From assembly GCA_002358965.1 (NCBI GenBank), contig DEPW01000073.1, positions 2,386 to 9,389 on the forward strand: a stretch of 7,004 bases of DNA, in the 5' to 3' direction. The stretch is from Bacteroidales bacterium UBA3382. GTDB lineage: Bacteria; Bacteroidota; Bacteroidia; Bacteroidales; UBA932. The position numbers and the translations under genes were made by a program. How positions within the stretch are numbered: position 1 is the first letter of the stretch; each line of letters begins with the position of its first letter. The notes under the pieces were generated by a model. That model saw nothing but the letters and a program-made list of their open reading frames with translations. It was not told where the DNA came from and ran no database searches. Positions 6,392 to 7,004 of this stretch are shown piece after piece.

Positions 6392-7004
6392 ATGAATAAA
6401 AGGTTAACTGCGACACTCGCCCTGCTTATTGTTTTCTTCGGTCTTAACATCGTAAACGCATATTCAAGGACACCTCTCAAACCGAGAAAGACCCGAAAGG
6501 AACTGATCGCCGAAAACGATTCACTGCGTAACGCCATAGATTCGCTCACGACGAGGCTCTTGGAAATCGAAGAGTTCACGCGCTCGAACGACAGCATAGC
6601 CGATGTGATCTTCGAACATTATGAAGAAGAGTTCGGGGACGGGCTGATTGTTCGCGACAGTACCGCGTCGATAGATTCATTGCTAAGCATATATTACATG
6701 CAGCGCCGTCTCAACGACTACGACCCGAATGTCAATCTCGAGGAGGCCGAATACACCTCCGACATACCTGATTCGGTATACATACGCAGACTGGAGGAAA
6801 TGAACTCGTTCATAACGCTGCCTTACAATTCGGTGGTGAAGAATTACATCATCCAGTACACCGAGAAAATGCCTACGGCTGTCGGAAAGATCCTGGGCCT
6901 GTCGGCATATTACATGCCGATTTTCGAAGAGGTATTCACGGCATACGGGCTGCCTCAGGAGCTGAAGGCCATGGCGGTAATCGAATCGGCGCTCAACCCT
7001 ACCC
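6392..7004 (+). CDS. mltD: MltD-like membrane-bound lytic transglycosylase, 5' part
   Basis: Lytic transglycosylases cleave the MurNAc-GlcNAc bond of peptidoglycan, forming 1,6-anhydro-MurNAc ends. The frame is open from ATG 6392 to the window end (204 codons seen, 3' end missing). Residues 1-23 form a signal peptide (cleavage near VNA|YS, no lipobox cysteine). Residues 36-62 (ENDSLRNAIDSL and onward) look like a short coiled coil. An acidic, Asp/Glu-rich stretch follows to about 140. The SLT catalytic domain starts around residue 145-170, and YGLPQELKAMAVIESALNP (185-203) carries the expected catalytic glutamate, E198. Family members usually continue with GLWQFM and C-terminal LysM repeats that bind peptidoglycan; those would lie beyond the window. 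The protein should act in the periplasm. It follows the DUF5683 gene on the same strand and is probably co-transcribed with parAB. Confidence 0.9.
   Translation, partial: MNKRLTATLALLIVFFGLNIVNAYSRTPLKPRKTRKELIAENDSLRNAIDSLTTRLLEIEEFTRSNDSIADVIFEHYEEEFGDGLIVRDSTASIDSLLSIYYMQRRLNDYDPNVNLEEAEYTSDIPDSVYIRRLEEMNSFITLPYNSVVKNYIIQYTEKMPTAVGKILGLSAYYMPIFEEVFTAYGLPQELKAMAVIESALNPT

Overview
The window reads as a chromosomal segment of a Bacteroidota bacterium, most likely order Bacteroidales. Three things support this. The intergenic regions carry Bacteroidota-type promoters (a -33 TTTG and a -7 TAnnTTTG about 19-21 bases apart). Most starts are preceded by A/T-rich or purine-rich sequence rather than a strong Shine-Dalgarno. 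The gene order parA - parB - DUF5683 membrane protein - MltD-type lytic transglycosylase is one I recall from Bacteroidales genomes. Base composition is moderate, and I see no mobile element, CRISPR array or sign of recent transfer.

Layout. Bases 1-20 are the 5' end of a minus-strand tRNA cut by the window edge. It shares a 231-base intergenic region with priA (252-2579, +), the primosomal helicase used for replication restart, and that region holds two back-to-back promoters. priA converges, with a 6-base gap, on a minus-strand diacylglycerol-kinase-family lipid kinase gene (2586-3515). The kinase gene diverges from parA across a short A/T-rich region in which the two promoters overlap face to face.

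From 3623 rightward all genes lie on the plus strand and look like one operon: parA/soj (3623-4420), parB (4423-5370, 2-base gap), a DUF5683 membrane protein (5382-6353, 11-base gap), and after a 38-base A/T-rich gap the 5' part of an MltD-like lytic transglycosylase (6392 to beyond the window end).

How the genes work together. ParA and ParB form the chromosomal origin-segregation system. The next two genes encode exported or envelope proteins, one of unknown function and one that cleaves peptidoglycan. The arrangement therefore links chromosome segregation to cell-wall remodelling. The role of the DUF5683 protein, which contains an internal duplication, is the least understood part of the window. 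PriA is full-length in its catalytic parts but departs from the family consensus at several helicase motifs and has an unusual middle region.
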